Part shown: one piece after another, positions 61,242 through 64,000 of the stretch
Numbering within the stretch: position 1 is the stretch's first letter
Layout of the letters: the number at the start of each line of letters is the position of its first letter
Assembly: GCF_008079445.1 (NCBI RefSeq)
Contig: NZ_VRYH01000010.1
Location: forward strand, 20,272 to 84,271
Source: Aidingimonas lacisalsi
Lineage (GTDB): Bacteria > Pseudomonadota > Gammaproteobacteria > Pseudomonadales > Halomonadaceae
Reading direction: 5' to 3'
DNA: 64,000 nt
Notes under the pieces: model-generated
Told to the model about the DNA's origin: nothing
The model's database searches: none
Seen by the model: only the letters and a program-made list of their open reading frames with translations
Made by a program: the position numbers and the translations under genes

Positions 61242-61371
61242 GTATTTGCTGCTACATAGACTGCCAGCGAGGGCATTATGTTAGTCAATGAGGCTTCAGC
61301 AAGCAACCCCTCAAAACCAACACCGCTCTTGAAACAACGCGCCGGCAAGCCGCAAGCTCACCAAACAACAA

Positions 61372-61446
61372 TGGAGCTCATGGACGGATTTGAACCGTCG
61401 ACCTCACCCTTACCAAGGGTGTGCTCTACCCCTGAGCTACATGAGC
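61372..61446 (-). tRNA. tRNA-Thr (anticodon GGT)
   Basis: 75 nt with encoded CCA. Acceptor GCTCATG, anticodon loop CTTGGTAA with GGT reading ACC. Equivalent to thrT. The 130 nt between it and tRNA-Trp hold no gene. Confidence 0.97.
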
Positions 61447-61467
61447 ACAACGATACAAAAAGCATGA

Positions 61468-61541
<74 letters not shown>

Positions 61542-61587
61542 TTACCCGCTCTTGCAACCGCACTACACAAGACGTGTCGGCAAAAAC

Positions 61588-61671
<84 letters not shown>

Positions 61672-61684
61672 AGCTGGCCGGAAG

Positions 61685-61712
61685 ATTCTACCGACCTTTT
61701 CAGCAGTGTCAA
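61685..61712 (-). promoter_or_regulatory. tRNA-Tyr-Gly-Thr-Trp-secE promoter
   Basis: Minus strand: perfect TTGACA (61707-61712), 16-nt spacer, TAGAAT (61685-61690). Confidence 0.85.
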
Positions 61713-61789
61713 GCATTTACTTTCAATAACTTGACTTTGAAGACAGACAACCTTGCGAGCTGCCCTGCTGTGGAACGCGCCGCATTGTG

Positions 61790-62629
61790 TCAAAGGAAAA
61801 TCGAGAACGCAAGTCCGGCACGAATTTTCTCCAACGCGGCTGGCAAGGGAACATGCGGTGCACCAGACATCTTGCCTGCACGCTCTGACACAGTCAGCGG
61901 AAAGCAGGCTTCAAGCCCACCATAGACCATATCCGGCCACACAGCATGCGGAACCCGCATGCCCCGCGAGACGACACGAGCGTCCCCCCCCGTCATCAGC
62001 ATGGGAAGAGCAACACCCTCGCGATCACAAACCTCGCTATAGATCCGATTCACGGCACTCACTGCCGCCATGAATATGCCATGATTAACTGCTTCCACCG
62101 TATCCTTACCGGGCGCTAGCAACTCATCTGCTTCACTATCGGGATCGATAGCAACATTACGAGTCCCCAGCTGCAAGCTCTCTTTCATCAACCTCAAGCC
62201 AGGCAAGATATACCCACCCAAGTGTCGACCACCGGGTAAGACGAAGTCGATAGTGATCGCGCTACCACAATCGACGCAGCAGCACGCTCCTGCCAATTGA
62301 TAGCCTGCGAGCGTCCCCATCCAACGATCCACTCCCAAACGCCCGGGCTCACGGTAGCCATTACTGACTCCCAATGACTCGGCTGATGATCGAGCGACAT
62401 GAACCATGCCAACCTGACGCCTGAGCAAGGAGACTGTCTCATGCAGTACCGAGGCCCTCGCTACACTAGAAATACGCACAGCCTCGACGACATCCAGGTC
62501 GGGAATATCCTCACCAGGTCGCCACGCCTCACGCGTCCACACAGCGCCTCGTGAACGTATTTCGCTACTTGCCGTATCCTTGAGACGCCACTTGGACAGT
62601 GTGTTGCCTATATCAAGATCCAGAATCAT
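61790..62629 (-). CDS. coaX: Type III pantothenate kinase
   Basis: First step of coenzyme A synthesis. 279 residues. Phosphate-binding DIGNTLSKWRL (about 5-15), GVDRWMGTLAGY in the middle, and DCGSAITIDFVLPGGRHLGGYI. These are the type III motifs, unrelated to CoaA. The ATG overlaps the birA stop as ATGA. The order birA-coaX-tRNA-Tyr is as in Pseudomonas. Confidence 0.96.
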   Translation of the reverse strand: MILDLDIGNTLSKWRLKDTASSEIRSRGAVWTREAWRPGEDIPDLDVVEAVRISSVARASVLHETVSLLRRQVGMVHVARSSAESLGVSNGYREPGRLGVDRWMGTLAGYQLAGACCCVDCGSAITIDFVLPGGRHLGGYILPGLRLMKESLQLGTRNVAIDPDSEADELLAPGKDTVEAVNHGIFMAAVSAVNRIYSEVCDREGVALPMLMTGGDARVVSRGMRVPHAVWPDMVYGGLEACFPLTVSERAGKMSGAPHVPLPAALEKIRAGLAFSIFL

Positions 62630-63603
62630 GGGTGACCACGCACGCTGACTTCACCACCAGCCAGCTTTTCGACAGACTCTCCACGCCTGACCAGCAAGCA
62701 CCCGGACACATCGACCTCTTCAGCAACGCCAAAATAGTGAATATTACCCTGACTGACTTCGACCTCACAGCCCGTATGGGCATGCCTGCGGTTCCATGCC
62801 TGACGCCAAGGCTCGAATCCTTCCTGGTCAAAGCGAGGCAAGAGCTGAAACAACGCGACGAGCAACTCAGCCACCAGTTGGTTGCGGCTAACCTCCGGTG
62901 CCTGATCATGGACGGCTGCAACGGGCTGCCCCATACCTGCACGCAACCCCTCTGGCAAGGACACATTGAGCCCGAGCCCAATGACAACGTCACATGGACC
63001 CGAGAGGTCCCCACTCACTTCCAGCAAAATGCCCGCCAGTTTATGTCGGGTTCCACCCTGGTCAATCAAGATATCGTTAGGCCACTTGAGGCCGACCACG
63101 AGCCCATGGCGCTCCAAGACCTGGGAGACGGCCACGCTCACCGCCAAGCTCAAGCCCTCCAGGCTATTGGCCCCACCTTCGAAACGCCACCCCAACGACA
63201 ACAGTAATCCACGCCCCCAGGGACACATCCAGGCCCGCCCGCGGCGCCCACGCCCAGCACTTTGTGACTCTGCTATACAGGCTTCTGCGTGTCCGGCACC
63301 GGCCACGAAGCGGTCACGTACATACTGATTCGTCGACGGCAGCGCTTCTTCGACAAACAAATGCTGCAACTGATGACGTGTTTCAGTTGGCAACTGGGCG
63401 ATGATAGCGGTTCCATCCAGCAACTCGAGCCGTTCAGCCAAGCGATAACCGAGCCCCTTAACCGCTTCGAGCGGGATGTCTAACGCTTCGAGTTTTTTCA
63501 GCTGCTTCCAGACAGCCGTTCGAGACACACCGAGATGTTCTCCCAGTTCCTCCCCCGAATGGTAGTTCCCATCGCTCATCAGGCGTATCAGATCGCCAAT
63601 CAT
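62626..63603 (-). CDS. birA: Biotin-protein ligase / biotin operon repressor
   Basis: 325 residues from the second of two adjacent ATGs (63603), with GGAG 5 nt upstream; the first (63606) is only 2 nt from it. N-terminal winged helix (YHSGEELGEHLGVSRTAVWKQLKKLEALD). Ligase motif SAGRGRRGRAWMCPWGRGLLLSLGW, then GLKWPNDILID and GIGLGLN-like GLGLNVSLP. A TAGAAT (63635-63640) may be its -10. Confidence 0.96.
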   Translation of the reverse strand: MIGDLIRLMSDGNYHSGEELGEHLGVSRTAVWKQLKKLEALDIPLEAVKGLGYRLAERLELLDGTAIIAQLPTETRHQLQHLFVEEALPSTNQYVRDRFVAGAGHAEACIAESQSAGRGRRGRAWMCPWGRGLLLSLGWRFEGGANSLEGLSLAVSVAVSQVLERHGLVVGLKWPNDILIDQGGTRHKLAGILLEVSGDLSGPCDVVIGLGLNVSLPEGLRAGMGQPVAAVHDQAPEVSRNQLVAELLVALFQLLPRFDQEGFEPWRQAWNRRHAHTGCEVEVSQGNIHYFGVAEEVDVSGCLLVRRGESVEKLAGGEVSVRGHP

Positions 63604-63791
63604 CATGACTCCGCCCCCAGGCGAGAAAAACGCCATTCTAGCGGATGCATCGATGGGCAGGAAACGTCAGCGACCAAAGTGGAAGGCAAGCATGGACCAT
63701 CCCCTCTCGGAGAGGCACGCAGGAGTGCTGTTACCCGGCCATCGCCCGAGCCGCCGACATAGGCGATGAAGGCGCAGCGTACCGACATAAA

Positions 63792-63822
63792 AAAATCCCC
63801 CGGGCTTGGGCCGGGGGATTTT
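63792..63822 (-). terminator. Strong terminator after the 5S region
   Basis: A perfect 12-bp stem (63792-63803 with 63811-63822), 7-nt loop, then a run of T on the minus strand. Likely the true end of an rrn transcript entering from the right. Between it and birA (63607-63790) I see no gene. Confidence 0.92.
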
Positions 63823-63830
63823 GCATGTAA

Positions 63831-63879
63831 GGGCCTGACGATGACCCGGGCGGCGCTCCGCTACTCTCCATGGGGAGGC
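63831..63879 (-). pseudogene. Degenerate second copy of the 5S rRNA 3' end
   Basis: Read on the minus strand, the 3' segment TCCCCATG-GAGAGTAG ... GTCATCGTCAGGCCCTTA matches the true 5S end at 63923-63960. Differences are one missing C and a 15-nt insertion (63846-63860). The rest of the 5S is absent, so it cannot make a functional 5S. Confidence 0.75.
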
Positions 63880-63891
63880 CCCCAAACATCG

Positions 63892-63917
63892 AAGCCCCGA
63901 CCCAATGGCCGGGGCTT
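63892..63917 (-). terminator. Stem-loop just after 5S rRNA
   Basis: An 8-bp stem (63892-63899 with 63910-63917) with a 10-nt loop and no T run after it. May be a decayed terminator or a processing stem. Confidence 0.5.
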
Positions 63918-63929
63918 GTTTCGATAAGG

Positions 63930-64000
63930 GCCTGACGATGACCTACTCTCGCATGGGGAAGCCCCACACTACCATCGGCGCTGAGCGGTTTCACGACTGA
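63930..64000 (-). rRNA. rrf: 5S ribosomal RNA, 3' part
   Basis: About 71 nt of 5S at the right edge. On the minus strand it reads GTGAAACCGCTCAGCGCC then GATGGTAGTGTGGGGCTTCC then CCATGCGAGAGTAGGTCATC and GTCAGG, the usual gammaproteobacterial 5S 3' half. The 5' half, 23S and 16S would lie outside the window. The 3' end is estimated to within 2 nt. Confidence 0.93.

Overview
The window looks like a chromosomal segment from a halophilic gammaproteobacterium of the Halomonadaceae (Halomonas and relatives). The evidence is the gene content and order: rpsT-murJ-ribF-ileS, proB-obgE-rpmA-rplU opposite ispB, ssb-MFS-uvrA as in Pseudomonas, and birA-coaX-tRNAs-secE ahead of the ribosomal block. It also rests on moderate GC and on protein sequences intermediate between Pseudomonas and enteric forms. 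The family assignment is an inference; no 16S gene is in view. I saw no insertion sequence, prophage, CRISPR array or defence island.

Layout. 1-9.4 kb, minus strand: ileS (its 3' end lies outside the window), ribF, murJ, rpsT, proB, obgE, rpmA, rplU. 9.4-27.7 kb is a mixed-strand region: ispB; tRNA-Pro; a YjfB-type motility protein and a VOC protein; a two-helix membrane protein; a TlpA-type thioredoxin fused to an Lgt-like membrane domain; rapA; yfcH; a small CbiX chelatase; a MerR/LitR-like regulator followed by phrB photolyase; a PAS-GGDEF-EAL protein; fabA-fabB; a PlsC-like acyltransferase coupled to a degenerate SDR; ssb; and a YajR-like transporter. uvrA (plus strand) ends against the ribosomal block at a shared terminator.

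30.7-63.6 kb is one continuous minus-strand run of the transcription and translation machinery. In transcription order it is birA, coaX, tRNA-Tyr/Gly/Thr/Trp, secE, nusG, rplKAJL, rpoBC, rpsL, rpsG, fusA, tuf, then the S10, spc and alpha operons ending with rplQ. Upstream, at the right edge, lies the 3' part of a 5S rRNA. It is followed by a second, degenerate copy of the 5S 3' end and a strong terminator, so an rrn operon lies just outside the window. Clear sigma70 promoters precede the tRNA/secE, rpsL and rpsJ units.

The most interesting signals are regulatory. (1) TGTACA-N12-TGTACA upstream of the merR-phrB pair fits the operator I recall for class II LitR (PplR) of Pseudomonas putida, and the regulator lacks the usual B12-ligand histidines. 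(2) Two separate genes, the YjfB protein and the PAS-GGDEF-EAL protein, each carry a sigma28 (FliA)-like promoter, which suggests coupling of c-di-GMP turnover to flagellar gene expression. (3) A 5S remnant carries a 15-nt insertion. (4) The tuf gene expected between tRNA-Thr and tRNA-Trp is missing.
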